This document shows positions 33,836-42,964 of a stretch of DNA of 64,000 nt, one piece after another. This DNA comes from Mucilaginibacter sp. (GTDB lineage: Bacteria; Bacteroidota; Bacteroidia; Sphingobacteriales; Sphingobacteriaceae): contig NZ_JAQBOF010000035.1 of assembly GCF_028288185.1 (NCBI RefSeq), positions 62,001 through 126,000 on the forward strand, in the 5' to 3' direction. A model generated the notes under the pieces. That model saw only the letters and a program-made list of their open reading frames with translations. It had not been told where the DNA came from and ran no database searches. The first letter of the stretch is position 1; every line of letters starts with the position of its first letter. The position numbers were made by a program, and so were the translations under genes.

Positions 33836-34300
33836 TTCCAGCGGTACTATCGGCTCTTTCTTACTGGTCGACATGATCATCATTGTCTGGAAAGTTTTAA
33901 CCACGCTAATGCGACTTATCTTTTCCATGATCAGTTGTTCGTATGATTTGATGTCGCGCACATAAACTTTCAAAAGGAAATCGCATTGGCCGGTTACGTG
34001 GTGGCACTCGGTCACTTCTTTAATTTGCTGTATCTCGCTAATAAAAGTTTGGATGGTATTTTTCTGATGAAAATCAAGCGATATCTGTATAAATGTTTTG
34101 ATACCCAGGCCTAGTTTTTCTTCGTCAACCAAGGCATGATAGCTTTTTATATATTCGGCATTTTCCAGTTTGCGCACACGCTCCAGCGTTGGGGCCGGCG
34201 ATAGGCCGATCTCGGTAGATAGCTGGAGATTGGTAATTCTTCCGTTCTCTTGTAAGGTTTTAAGTATTTGCAGGTCAATCCTGTCTAGTTCTGCAGCCAT
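33830..34300 (-). CDS. Lrp/AsnC-family transcriptional regulator
   Basis: 156 aa from MAAELDRIDLQIL (upstream ATG at 34324 adds eight residues, not seen in the family). N-terminal winged HTH: LDRIDLQILKTLQENGRITN, then LSTEIGLSPAPTLERVRKLE. The C-terminal RAM (Lrp/AsnC ligand-binding) domain includes HHVTGQCDFLLKVYVRDIKS. It senses an amino acid or similar small molecule in an octameric complex; ligand unknown. It is divergent from mntR with 122 bp between the starts. Confidence 0.9.
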   Translation of the reverse strand: MAAELDRIDLQILKTLQENGRITNLQLSTEIGLSPAPTLERVRKLENAEYIKSYHALVDEEKLGLGIKTFIQISLDFHQKNTIQTFISEIQQIKEVTECHHVTGQCDFLLKVYVRDIKSYEQLIMEKISRISVVKTFQTMMIMSTSKKEPIVPLEY

Positions 34301-34385
34301 AACTACTTGTATAATTTGCAACAAAGTACAAAATTATATTTTTCAATATCAAGATATGTAAAATATAATTTTTTAAACATTTATT

Positions 34386-34401
34386 TTTAGACAAGTCTAA
34401 A
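34386..34401. promoter_or_regulatory. Inverted-repeat operator of mntR-mntH
   Basis: TTTAGAC and GTCTAAA flank a 2-bp centre (AA), a near-perfect dyad lying 8 bp before the -7 element and hence over the -33 region. It is of the size and symmetry of a DtxR/MntR-type metalloregulator site, so autoregulation of mntR-mntH is likely. Confidence 0.6.
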
Positions 34402-34409
34402 TTTTTTAT

Positions 34410-34417
34410 TAGATTTG
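34410..34417 (+). promoter_or_regulatory. -7 element of mntR (TAGATTTG)
   Basis: Fits TAnnTTTG, only 5 bp before the mntR ATG, so the transcript should have almost no leader. Confidence 0.5.
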
Positions 34418-34422
34418 CTTAA

Positions 34423-35073
34423 ATGAATACTTTAGCCGAAGAAAATTATTTAAAAGCCATTTATCATTTATCATTAAGTGATGCCAATGTTAGCACCAAT
34501 CAAATAGCCGCCGCGCTAAATACCAAAGCTGCATCGGTAACGGATATGCTAAAAAAGCTGGCTGATAAAGAACTTATTAACTACGAAAAATACCAGGGGG
34601 TTACGCTTACCGCAGTGGGCAAGAAGATCGCTTTGCAGATCATCCGCAAGCACCGCCTTTGGGAATATTTTTTGGTAGAGAAGTTAAATTTTAAATGGGA
34701 TGAAGTGCATGAAATGGCCGAGGAAATGGAGCATATCTCCTCTGTAGAATTAATAGACCGGCTGGATAAATTTATGGACTACCCCAAGCATGATCCGCAT
34801 GGCGACCCTATCCCCGACCGGGACGGTAATTTTAAAAAACATGAACTTAAACCAATTGCTTCACTCGCTGTTAATGAGGGCGGAATAATATCCGGGGTAC
34901 GCGACCACTCGGCAACTTTTTTGCAATACCTGGAAAAGCAGCAACTCACCATCGGCAAAAAAATAACAGTTACAGAAATAATAGATTACGACCACTCCAT
35001 GATACTACAGGTTGAGCAAACAACTACCCATATAAGCCGTGAAGTAGCCAAAAACTTATTGATAGTGATATGA
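34423..35073 (+). CDS. mntR: DtxR/MntR-family metal-dependent repressor
   Basis: 216 aa. N-terminal winged HTH: ENYLKAIYHLSLSDANVSTN, then AALNTKAASVTDMLKKLADK. The dimerisation/metal domain follows (RKHRLWEYFLVEKLNFKWDE, then EMEHISSVELIDRLDKFMDY, then PKHDPHGDPIPDRDG) with the expected Glu/His ligands, and a C-terminal FeoA/SH3-like domain (PIASLAVNEGGIISGVRDHS). The three-domain form resembles IdeR/DtxR; the companion NRAMP transporter makes Mn2+ or Fe2+ the likely signal. Its stop overlaps the mntH start (ATGA), so the two are one translational unit. Confidence 0.9.
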   Translation: MNTLAEENYLKAIYHLSLSDANVSTNQIAAALNTKAASVTDMLKKLADKELINYEKYQGVTLTAVGKKIALQIIRKHRLWEYFLVEKLNFKWDEVHEMAEEMEHISSVELIDRLDKFMDYPKHDPHGDPIPDRDGNFKKHELKPIASLAVNEGGIISGVRDHSATFLQYLEKQQLTIGKKITVTEIIDYDHSMILQVEQTTTHISREVAKNLLIVI

Positions 35074-36953
35074 GTAGGGGATACAAAGAATCATTAGAAA
35101 ATGTTCACGGATCGGTTACTACTGAAAACAAAACCGGTTGGAAAAAGATATTAGCCTTTGTTGGCCCTGCCTATTTAGTTAGCGTTGGTTATATGGACCC
35201 CGGCAACTGGGCCACCGATATTGCCGGCGGCAGCGCTTTTGGTTATAAGTTGATTTGGGTGCTGTTTGCATCAAATCTTATCGCGCTATTGCTACAATCA
35301 TTAAGCGCACGATTAGGTATTGTGCGTGGACTGGATCTGGCGCAAGCTTCTAAAATCACCTACCCCCGCTTTATTAACTTTTGTCTGTATATACTGGCAC
35401 AGATAGCCATAATAGCCTGCGACCTGGCCGAGATCATCGGCATGGCTATTGGGTTAAACCTACTGTTTCATTTACCGCTGATTTGGGGCGTATCGCTTAC
35501 CATTACTGATACTTTGCTAATGCTCTTCCTGATGAATAAAGGCATGCGCAAACTGGAGGCCTTTATAGTATCTATGATATTTATTGTGGGCCTATCTTTC
35601 TTAATAGAAATGTTTATTGTTACGCCTGATGTTAAAGAAGTAGCAAAAGGCTTTATCCCCGGCAATTTAACCGGTAGCGCTTTATATATAGCTATTGGTA
35701 TTATAGGCGCAACGGTAATGCCGCATAACTTATATCTCCATTCTTCATTAGTACAAACCCGGCAAATAACCCGAACAGACGTTGGTATTAAAACCGCTAT
35801 AAAATTCAACCTGTTTGATACCGTAATAGCGCTTAACCTGGCGTTTTTAGTAAACGCGGCTATATTGATATTGGCGGCCAGCGCATTCTTTAAAAATGGC
35901 TATTTCCATATTGCCGAGATACAGGATGCGTATAAATTATTAGAACATATTTTTGGCCGTACCGCACCAGTATTGTTTGCTATAGCGCTCATCGCCGCAG
36001 GCCAAAGTTCGACCATAACAGGTACCCTTGCCGGACAGATCATTATGGAGGGCCACATTAACCTCCGGATTGAGCCATGGCTGCGTAGGTTGCTAACACG
36101 CGTACTGGCGATTGTTCCGGCTGTGTTCACTATTATTTATTCGGGCGAGGATGGCTTGGGTAACCTTATTATATTAAGCCAGGTGGTATTAAGTTTACAA
36201 TTGGGTTTTGCGGTTATTCCGCTAATACATTTTACATCTGATAAAAAGAAGATGGGCAATTTCGCCATCAGTTTAAAAGTTAAAATTGCAGCCTGGGCAA
36301 GCGCTTTTATTATTGTTGGGTTAAATGCCAAGTTGGTTTACGAGCAGATAAATAGCTGGGCCACCACTTCGCCATCAACCGCTTTTTGGATGTATGTATT
36401 GGTGATACCTGTTGTGATAGGCATACTGTTACTTTTACTATATGTATTTTTTAGACCAATGCTATTTAAACATGCTGATGCCCCTATTTTTATCCCGCAT
36501 GGTATTGCCAGCGCTATTAATAATTTAGACGCGATAGAGTATCATCACATAGGCGTTAGTATTGATTTTTCTGAAAACGACACCAACACTTTGCGCCACG
36601 CAATTATGCAGGGTGGCAAAAAAGCTAAATACACATTAATACATGTGGTTGAAACTGCAGGAGCCCAGTACTACGGTGGCGAGGTAATGGACCACGAAAC
36701 CCAAAGCGATGTCGATAACCTGGAACAATATGTTATCGCCCTAAAAAAACTAGGCTACCATGCCGAGCCACAAATAGGTTACGGCATTGCGGCCAGGGCT
36801 ATAGTCGACATAATTAACAAAGAAAAAATAGACTTTGTAGTAATGGGATCGCACGGTCACAAAGCATTGAAGGATCTGATATTTGGCACAACCCTTAATA
36901 AGGTTAGGCACTTGGTGAATATACCGGTATTGGTGGTTAAACCGCAGCAATAG
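35070..36953 (+). CDS. mntH: NRAMP Mn2+/Fe2+ transporter fused to a UspA domain
   Basis: 627 aa. About 1-460 is an NRAMP proton-coupled metal importer with about 11 transmembrane segments; the metal-binding motifs are DPGNWATD in the first helix and MPHNLYLHS in the sixth. About 480-627 is a cytosolic universal-stress domain starting HHIGVSIDFSENDTNTLRHA, with the ATP-type motif GSHGHKALKDLIFGTTLNKV and ending VPVLVV-like IPVLVVKPQQ. NRAMP alone would be about 420-450 aa. The fusion may couple uptake to nucleotide or stress signals; that role is inferred. Overlaps mntR by 4 bp. Confidence 0.93.
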   Translation: MSRGYKESLENVHGSVTTENKTGWKKILAFVGPAYLVSVGYMDPGNWATDIAGGSAFGYKLIWVLFASNLIALLLQSLSARLGIVRGLDLAQASKITYPRFINFCLYILAQIAIIACDLAEIIGMAIGLNLLFHLPLIWGVSLTITDTLLMLFLMNKGMRKLEAFIVSMIFIVGLSFLIEMFIVTPDVKEVAKGFIPGNLTGSALYIAIGIIGATVMPHNLYLHSSLVQTRQITRTDVGIKTAIKFNLFDTVIALNLAFLVNAAILILAASAFFKNGYFHIAEIQDAYKLLEHIFGRTAPVLFAIALIAAGQSSTITGTLAGQIIMEGHINLRIEPWLRRLLTRVLAIVPAVFTIIYSGEDGLGNLIILSQVVLSLQLGFAVIPLIHFTSDKKKMGNFAISLKVKIAAWASAFIIVGLNAKLVYEQINSWATTSPSTAFWMYVLVIPVVIGILLLLLYVFFRPMLFKHADAPIFIPHGIASAINNLDAIEYHHIGVSIDFSENDTNTLRHAIMQGGKKAKYTLIHVVETAGAQYYGGEVMDHETQSDVDNLEQYVIALKKLGYHAEPQIGYGIAARAIVDIINKEKIDFVVMGSHGHKALKDLIFGTTLNKVRHLVNIPVLVVKPQQ

Positions 36954-36954
36954 A

Positions 36955-37028
36955 GATTAGTGAATTGGTGATTAGTATAAATAACGTTTTCCAACTAATC
37001 TCTAATCGCCAATTAACTAATCACTAAT
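36955..37028. repeat. Stuttered palindrome between mntH and smpB
   Basis: AATTGGTGATTAG (36963-36975) pairs with CTAATCGCCAATT (37002-37014), with one G-T position. Flanking GATTAGTGA and TCACTAAT (37021-37028) also pair. The word GATTAGT/TGATTAG repeats in each arm. Confidence 0.85.
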
Positions 37029-37033
37029 TTCTT

Positions 37034-37041
37034 TAAGTTTG
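37034..37041 (+). promoter_or_regulatory. -7 element of smpB (TAAGTTTG)
   Basis: Fits TAnnTTTG, 13 bp before the smpB ATG and directly after the palindrome. Confidence 0.45.
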
Positions 37042-37054
37042 CACCGAAGAAGTT

Positions 37055-37507
37055 ATGACTGAGGATAAAATATACATAAAGAATAAAAAGGCTTATTTTG
37101 AATACCATATCCTGGATACCTATACCGCCGGACTAAAGCTATTGGGTACCGAGATCAAATCTATCCGCCAGGGTAAGGCTAATATTAATGATGCGTTTTG
37201 CACGTTTATTAGTGACCAACTTTATGTACGTAATCTGCATATTGCCGAATATTCGTTCGGCTCATTTTACAACCACGAAGCCAAACGCGACCGTATTTTA
37301 TTGCTCAACAAAAAAGAGCTAAAAAAGCTCCAAACCCGCGGCGAAGAAAAAGGATTGACCATAGTACCACTAGCATTATTCATCAGTGAGCGCGGTTTTG
37401 CCAAATTGGAAATTGGCCTGGCCCAGGGTAAAAAGACTTTTGATAAGCGCGAAACCTTGAAAGAGCGTGATACCAAGGTGGAGATAGATAGAGCGATGAA
37501 AAGGTAG
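37055..37507 (+). CDS. smpB: SsrA-binding protein
   Basis: 150 aa, the tmRNA partner that rescues stalled ribosomes. Family stretches: IKNKKAYFEYHILDTYTAGL, GTEIKSIRQGKANINDAFC, EYSFGSFYNHEAKRDRILL and the basic C-terminal tail KKTFDKRETLKERDTKVEID. The tail is normal. The ssrA gene is not in the window. Palindromes stand on both sides. Confidence 0.97.
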   Translation: MTEDKIYIKNKKAYFEYHILDTYTAGLKLLGTEIKSIRQGKANINDAFCTFISDQLYVRNLHIAEYSFGSFYNHEAKRDRILLLNKKELKKLQTRGEEKGLTIVPLALFISERGFAKLEIGLAQGKKTFDKRETLKERDTKVEIDRAMKR

Positions 37508-37519
37508 TTGGCAGTTAAT

Positions 37520-37571
37520 AGTTTGCAGTGGGCAAAAACAACTGCAAACCGCTAACTTAAAACTGCAAACT
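37520..37571. repeat. Stuttered palindrome between smpB and pcm
   Basis: AGTTTGCAGT (37520-37529) pairs with ACTGCAAACT (37562-37571), and another ACTGCAAAC at 37541 gives a second register. The same words (AGTTTGCAG, GCTAACT, CTGCAAACT) recur at 48220-48262, so the two spacers share one family. Confidence 0.85.
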
Positions 37572-37575
37572 GAAG

Positions 37576-38232
37576 CTACCAGGCTCTCTCGCCTACCAAC
37601 GGCACAAACCTAAATGTATCCAACACATGCTTTTCGTAATCGTGCTCGCCAACTTTTAGTATGGTAACCATTTTTTGCGATTGCTCATCTCCTACCGGGA
37701 TAACCAGTATACCGCCAATATTTAGTTGATTTAACAGTATCTCGGGCACGGTTGGTGCACCTGCTGTTACAATTATCTTATCGTAAGGTGCATGGCTGGC
37801 TATGCCTTTAGAGCCGTCACCTAAAAAGAATTTGGCTTTATAGCCCATTTTGGGCAGGATGAGTTTGGTACGCTCATACAGCTTTTCCTGGCGCTCAATA
37901 GTGTAAACTTTGGCACCAACTTCAATCAACACGCAGGTTTGATAGCCGGACCCGGTACCTATCTCCAGTACTTTATCATCTTTTTTTATGTGCAGCAATT
38001 CGGTTTGATAAGCAACTGTATAGGGTTGTGAAATGGTTTGCCCCTCGCCTATCGGGAAAGCGATATCTTTATAAGCCTGGTTCCAGAAAGTTTCATCGAA
38101 AAAAAAGTGGCGGGTAATTTTACCTATGGCTTTAAGTACGTTTTCGTCTTCAATTCCTTTTTTTCGTAGCTCTTCAACCAGTTTTTTTCTTGCGCCCTGC
38201 TCCCGGTAATTATCTATGTATTTGTATCCCAT
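37576..38232 (-). CDS. pcm: Protein-L-isoaspartate O-methyltransferase
   Basis: 218 aa. Class I SAM fold: KVLEIGTGSGYQTCVLIEVG is motif I, DKIIVTAGAPTVPEILLNQL motif II, and GEGQTISQPYTVAY the family-specific substrate motif. It repairs isoaspartyl residues in aged proteins. A TAACTTTG element at 38240-38247 (minus strand) is a plausible -7 box. It lies downstream of priA. Confidence 0.94.
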   Translation of the reverse strand: MGYKYIDNYREQGARKKLVEELRKKGIEDENVLKAIGKITRHFFFDETFWNQAYKDIAFPIGEGQTISQPYTVAYQTELLHIKKDDKVLEIGTGSGYQTCVLIEVGAKVYTIERQEKLYERTKLILPKMGYKAKFFLGDGSKGIASHAPYDKIIVTAGAPTVPEILLNQLNIGGILVIPVGDEQSQKMVTILKVGEHDYEKHVLDTFRFVPLVGERAW

Positions 38233-38239
38233 TGTTGCC

Positions 38240-38247
38240 CAAAGTTA
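38240..38247 (-). promoter_or_regulatory. -7 element of pcm (TAACTTTG)
   Basis: Read on the minus strand, 7 bp upstream of the pcm start. Confidence 0.4.
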
Positions 38248-38276
38248 ATAGGATTTACGGCATTTTATAGCAAGAT

Positions 38277-40766
38277 CTAGTACGGATCTACATCTGGTTG
38301 AACCACACTACCTTTACTTAGTTTAGTAGTTTGAAACTGGGTTATCACCTCTCTTACAGTAGCTTTTACTTTATTAATAGATACGCCGTCCTTCTCAAAC
38401 TTGAGCATAATGGATTGTATATAATAATTACGGATACGGCTAACTAATGGTACTTGTGGCCCTATTACTCGTTCATCGCCAAAGTGTTTACGTAATTGGT
38501 TGCCTAAGTAAGTTGCCTGATTATGCAGTATCTCGGGATTTTTATGTTTGATATCTAAATTGATAATGCGATAAAACGGCGGGTAATGAAAAGCTTTGCG
38601 CTCTTCCATTTCGGTAAAATACAGATCGCTGTAATTATTCTCTATCACCTGTTTAATAACCCTATGCGATGGGTCATAAGTTTGTATCACCACCTTGCCT
38701 TGTTTGCCTCTACGCCCTGCCCTGCCACTTACCTGCGCCAGCATTTGGTAACTGCGCTCGTTGGCGCGATAGTCTGGGTATTTTAATAAGCTATCGGCAT
38801 TAATGATACCTATTACGGTAACATCGGCAAAATCAAGCCCTTTGGCTACCATTTGGGTGCCCACCAATATATCTATCTTTTTCTCCTCCAGATCATTCAA
38901 TATATTTTGCAGCGAGTTTTTGGATCGCGTTGTATCCAAATCCATTCGGGTAATACGCGCTTCCGGCAGAATAATACTTAGTTCATCCTCTATCTTCTCT
39001 GTACCAAAGCCCCGGTACTCCAAATGTGTCGATCCGCAGGCCGGGCAGATAGGTGGCGTATCTTCCTTATAGCCGCAATAATGGCAATGCAGTTTACCAC
39101 TATGTTTATGATAGGTAAGGCTTACATCGCAGTTGATACATTTAGGTGTATAGGCGCATATTTTACATAGTAAAACCGGCGCATATCCCCTGCGATTTTG
39201 GAATAGTATTACTTGTTCTTTATTAGTAAGCGCCGTTTGTATATCAGCCATCAACACGCTTGTAAAGTGCGATTGTATGGTTTTCTTTTTGGTTTCCTCA
39301 GCAATGCTAACTACCTCAATAGTGGGTAGCTCTACACCGCCATAACGCTCGGTTAATTCGGCGAAGCCGTATTTATGTGTTCGCGCATTAAAATAACTCT
39401 CAAACGATGGCGTAGCCGACCCCAGCAATACTTTACCCTGGTGCATATTAGCCAGAAATATGGCTGCATCGCGGGCGTTATAGCGCGGTGCCGGGTCAAA
39501 TTGTTTGTAGGAGGTTTCGTGTTCTTCATCAACTATGATCATCCCCAGATCGGCATACGGCAGGAATACAGATGACCGCGCCCCCAGCACTACCTTATAT
39601 TCATTGTTCAACACTTTCTGCCAAACCTCTACCCGCTCGTTATCATTAAAACGCGAATGATATACACCTATGCTGGTACCGAAGTATTGGCGTAAACGTT
39701 CAATAATATGGGTGGTAAGTGCAATCTCGGGCAGTAAATAAAGCACCTGTTTGCCCTGCGCTATCATTTGCTCTATCAGCCTGATATAGATCTGCGTTTT
39801 GCCTGACGATGTTACCCCGTGCAACAGTACCACATCTTTTTGCGCAAACTGATGTTTTATATTCGTTAAAACTTGCTGTTGCTGCTCACTTAGTTCAAAA
39901 TTTGCATTTAAGTCTTCCTCCTCAAAATAAAGGCGGCTTACATTTTTTTCTTCGGCAATTAATATCTCTTTTTCAATTAATGAAGCAATACTTGAAGCGC
40001 CTGCGCCACTCTCCTCAATTAATTCGTTTTTTGATACGGTTTTTTGATGACGTGTCAGCTTAATATAAGCCAATACCGCATCAGCTTGCTTGGGGGCGCG
40101 TTTCTCTAGTATGGCAAACAGTTCTTTTAAATTCTCCTGGTCTTGGTATACCGGGCTAAGCGTTAAAAAAGTACGCTTACGGGGCTTGTAACGGTCGTTT
40201 ACCTCTTCGGAGATATTGATGATGTTTTTCTCGAACAGCCCTTTCAGTAGTGGCATTACTGTTTTTTGGCTCAACAGTTTGGCTATATCGCTTATGGTTA
40301 GCTCAGGCTGGATCTCAAGCGCCTCAACAATTAAAAACTCTTTATCGTGTAAGGTGGCTTTATCGTATTCAAATTCCTTATTAAGTTCTATTTTGGTTTC
40401 GCTGGCTAATTTTAAGGCTGATGGTAGCGCGGCGTTCATCACTTCGCCATCGTTACACATATAGTACTCGCCCAGCCATTTCCAAAAATGTAATTGACGC
40501 TCAGTTACAACGGGACGGTCGTCTAAGATCTCCAGTAAATATTTGGCTTCATATTTTTCGGGTGGATGCTCTGTTATAGCGGCTACAACGGCCGTATAGA
40601 GCTTACTTTTACCAAACTGCACAACAACGCGTTTACCAATGGCAATTAAATTATTTAATTCGAAAGGCACCCTGTAGGTGTAATTTTTAGCTATGGCAAG
40701 CGGCAAAATTACCTCTACAAAAAGTGTTTTTCTATCAGCGTATGGTGCTTCGGCAAATTCAAGCAT
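38277..40766 (-). CDS. priA: Primosomal protein N' (replication restart helicase)
   Basis: 829 aa. N-terminal 3'BD and winged-helix part, then a superfamily 2 helicase: Walker A in LLHGVTSSGKTQIYI, DEEH box in IIVDEEHETSYKQFDPAPRY, LLGSATPSFES, and the late motif GRAGRRGKQGKVVIQTYDP. A zinc-binding insertion with paired cysteines (CKICAYTPKCINC, then CHYCGYKEDTPPICPACGS) supplies the two zinc sites. It unwinds stalled forks and loads the replisome. Its start is 3 bp from the stop of the DUF423 gene, so the two are co-transcribed. Confidence 0.96.
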   Translation of the reverse strand: MLEFAEAPYADRKTLFVEVILPLAIAKNYTYRVPFELNNLIAIGKRVVVQFGKSKLYTAVVAAITEHPPEKYEAKYLLEILDDRPVVTERQLHFWKWLGEYYMCNDGEVMNAALPSALKLASETKIELNKEFEYDKATLHDKEFLIVEALEIQPELTISDIAKLLSQKTVMPLLKGLFEKNIINISEEVNDRYKPRKRTFLTLSPVYQDQENLKELFAILEKRAPKQADAVLAYIKLTRHQKTVSKNELIEESGAGASSIASLIEKEILIAEEKNVSRLYFEEEDLNANFELSEQQQQVLTNIKHQFAQKDVVLLHGVTSSGKTQIYIRLIEQMIAQGKQVLYLLPEIALTTHIIERLRQYFGTSIGVYHSRFNDNERVEVWQKVLNNEYKVVLGARSSVFLPYADLGMIIVDEEHETSYKQFDPAPRYNARDAAIFLANMHQGKVLLGSATPSFESYFNARTHKYGFAELTERYGGVELPTIEVVSIAEETKKKTIQSHFTSVLMADIQTALTNKEQVILFQNRRGYAPVLLCKICAYTPKCINCDVSLTYHKHSGKLHCHYCGYKEDTPPICPACGSTHLEYRGFGTEKIEDELSIILPEARITRMDLDTTRSKNSLQNILNDLEEKKIDILVGTQMVAKGLDFADVTVIGIINADSLLKYPDYRANERSYQMLAQVSGRAGRRGKQGKVVIQTYDPSHRVIKQVIENNYSDLYFTEMEERKAFHYPPFYRIINLDIKHKNPEILHNQATYLGNQLRKHFGDERVIGPQVPLVSRIRNYYIQSIMLKFEKDGVSINKVKATVREVITQFQTTKLSKGSVVQPDVDPY

Positions 40767-40769
40767 ATG

Positions 40770-41156
40770 TTATTTCATCCTGGTTGCAGCCATTGCAAGC
40801 GACAGCCATCCCACAATAAAAAGCAAACCACCTACCGGAGTTATTGGGCCCATTATCCAAAGCCAGTCCATGTGCAATAGTTCGCGACAGGCTAATAGAT
40901 ATAATGATCCCGAAAAAAACACAATACCAAACGTAAACATATAGTAGCTAACAGTAACCCACTTAGTTTTATTTTGAGGTAATATTGAAACAAACAACAA
41001 AGCAAAAACATGGTAAAAATTATACTCGACAGCAGTATGCCACACTGCTAATTGCGTTGGTTCAATTAATGCTTTTAAGCCGTGTGCACCAAAGGCGCCA
41101 GCTATAACAGCCACCATGCCAAATATAGCAGCGGTAATAATTATTGACTTATTCAT
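40770..41156 (-). CDS. DUF423-family membrane protein
   Basis: 128 aa with four predicted membrane helices (about 5-25, 43-62, 68-88 and 100-122). The start SIIITAAIFGMVAVIAGAFG with AHGLKALIEPTQLAVWHTAV is typical of DUF423 (YgdD-like) proteins. No known function. It lies 3 bp upstream of priA on the same strand. Confidence 0.85.
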   Translation of the reverse strand: MNKSIIITAAIFGMVAVIAGAFGAHGLKALIEPTQLAVWHTAVEYNFYHVFALLFVSILPQNKTKWVTVSYYMFTFGIVFFSGSLYLLACRELLHMDWLWIMGPITPVGGLLFIVGWLSLAMAATRMK

Positions 41157-41242
41157 GGTAAGTTTAAAAGGCTAAGTTAACCAATTGAAAGTATTACTTG
41201 AATGCCTCGCTGTAAAAATCTAACTTGCAGCGTAAACTATTT

Positions 41243-42838
41243 ATGAGACGATTAATTATTACCACAATAATTTTGCTTATAGCCGCAGCGGCTATAACAG
41301 TTGTCTATTTTAAAAATTTAAATACTCCCGGTTTACACAATGGCGAAACCATGCGCACCATCCCCGATAACGCCGCGCTGGTACTTGAATTTAATAACGA
41401 AGACAGCTTTTATGATATTTTTAATGGCAATAAACTCTTTGCCGCTGTTATTGGCCAAAAGCAACTGGCCGATCTGGACACCTTGCGTAACCAATTGTTA
41501 TCAAATCCACCACTTCAAAAACATTTTACGGGCCAAAATACTTTTATATCGTTACATCCATTAAAAGACAATACAATTGAATTATTGATCACTATCGCTG
41601 CATCAAAAGGGTTTAACCCTGCTGATATGGATAAGCTGCCGAAGCAATTAAACAAAGGATTATTAGTTACCCCGGATACCATTGATGGAAAAAAAACATA
41701 CACTATTTACTCAGGCATATTAAAGAAGCGGTTTTATTTGATCAATAAAGAGGAAGGTATTTATACCGGCAGTTTTTCGAAAGAACTGATAGAACAAAGC
41801 GCCCATTACATCCCACAAAAAAACAAACAGCATTTTTTAATGCTGCCCGCTCAACAAAACACAAATTCGCTGGCTAACTTGTACATCAATTACAACTGTT
41901 TAAACCCACTTTTTGAGGTATTATTTAAAAATAAAAATACCGACATATTTAAAAATTTCAGGTTGCTGCCCGCGCTTGCTGCACTAAACATTAACTTTAA
42001 AAGCGATGCATTATTATTTACCGGGTTTTCAAACATCCAGCCAAATCAACCATCAACTTATTTAAATTTATTTGCGGGACAGCAACCCGTTACCAACCAT
42101 TTAAAAGATATCTTCCCGTCAACCACAGCTTATAGCATAAGTTTCGCGGTATCTGATCCTAAAAAATTCAAGTCAGATCTGTCCGACTGGCAGATTAAAG
42201 CCAAAATGCAGCACGAGAAAGATTCGATATTTACTAAAGTAAAAGCCGAAACCGGCATTAATTTGATAACCGAATTTAACCAGGTGTTAAATAATGAGTT
42301 TGCCGTAGTTACTACCCGCTATATGGAAAAAATTGCCATCATCAGTTTAAAAGATGGCAGCGCGTTTAAGCCGGTAATGAAGTACATCAGTAACATGAGT
42401 AATGACGATATGGGCCAGTTAAATTACAACAAACTCCCATTTTTTTTATTGGGCGACGCCTTTAGCGCGTTTAATCACCCCTGGTTTATAATCATTGATA
42501 ACTATTTGATCTTAGCAAACAGCGAGTTGGAGTTAAAAAGTTATAACGACACCTACATCAACCACAAATTTCAAAGCAAAATACAACAGTATAACCAGTT
42601 TGATAAACTGATAGCCGAAAGAAGCAATGTTGCCTGGTACATTAACTTTAAAAACGCGCAGTCTATTTTAAAACAAGATTTAAACGATGCTTTTTACGTT
42701 AATTTTGAAAGAAATGAAACCGGCTGGAAAAGCTTTTACGCGGCCTCATACCAGTTAATTGCATCTGATAAAAACTTCTATACCAGCTTTTGTATGAACC
42801 TTACTAAACCCGATACTCGTAATAAACAACAGAACTGA
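41243..42838 (+). CDS. Membrane-anchored protein with DUF3352-like body
   Basis: 531 aa from MRRLIITT (an upstream TTG at 41225 is not needed). One N-terminal membrane anchor (about 4-22), then a large periplasmic mostly beta region with PDNAALVLEFNNEDSFYDIF, a sensor-like start common in Bacteroidota DUF3352-type proteins. No catalytic motif. Late stretches FFLLGDAFSAFNHPWFIIID and KSFYAASYQLIASDKNFYTS are conserved-looking. It probably acts in envelope function. Divergent from the DUF423 gene. Confidence 0.6.
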   Translation: MRRLIITTIILLIAAAAITVVYFKNLNTPGLHNGETMRTIPDNAALVLEFNNEDSFYDIFNGNKLFAAVIGQKQLADLDTLRNQLLSNPPLQKHFTGQNTFISLHPLKDNTIELLITIAASKGFNPADMDKLPKQLNKGLLVTPDTIDGKKTYTIYSGILKKRFYLINKEEGIYTGSFSKELIEQSAHYIPQKNKQHFLMLPAQQNTNSLANLYINYNCLNPLFEVLFKNKNTDIFKNFRLLPALAALNINFKSDALLFTGFSNIQPNQPSTYLNLFAGQQPVTNHLKDIFPSTTAYSISFAVSDPKKFKSDLSDWQIKAKMQHEKDSIFTKVKAETGINLITEFNQVLNNEFAVVTTRYMEKIAIISLKDGSAFKPVMKYISNMSNDDMGQLNYNKLPFFLLGDAFSAFNHPWFIIIDNYLILANSELELKSYNDTYINHKFQSKIQQYNQFDKLIAERSNVAWYINFKNAQSILKQDLNDAFYVNFERNETGWKSFYAASYQLIASDKNFYTSFCMNLTKPDTRNKQQN

Positions 42839-42964
42839 TAATATACACTTAACTAGTTCTTTATATTTTGACTAAGGGAGTAATTTAATTGAATTTATAT
42901 TACAAATAATAGATTTTGAATTTTATCTTTAGACAATAATATTATATACTATCATTAGTTATAA

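Noticed and set aside
41225..41242. Upstream TTG start for the 531-aa membrane-anchored protein
   Set aside because: It would add six residues ahead of a membrane anchor that begins naturally at the ATG at 41243.
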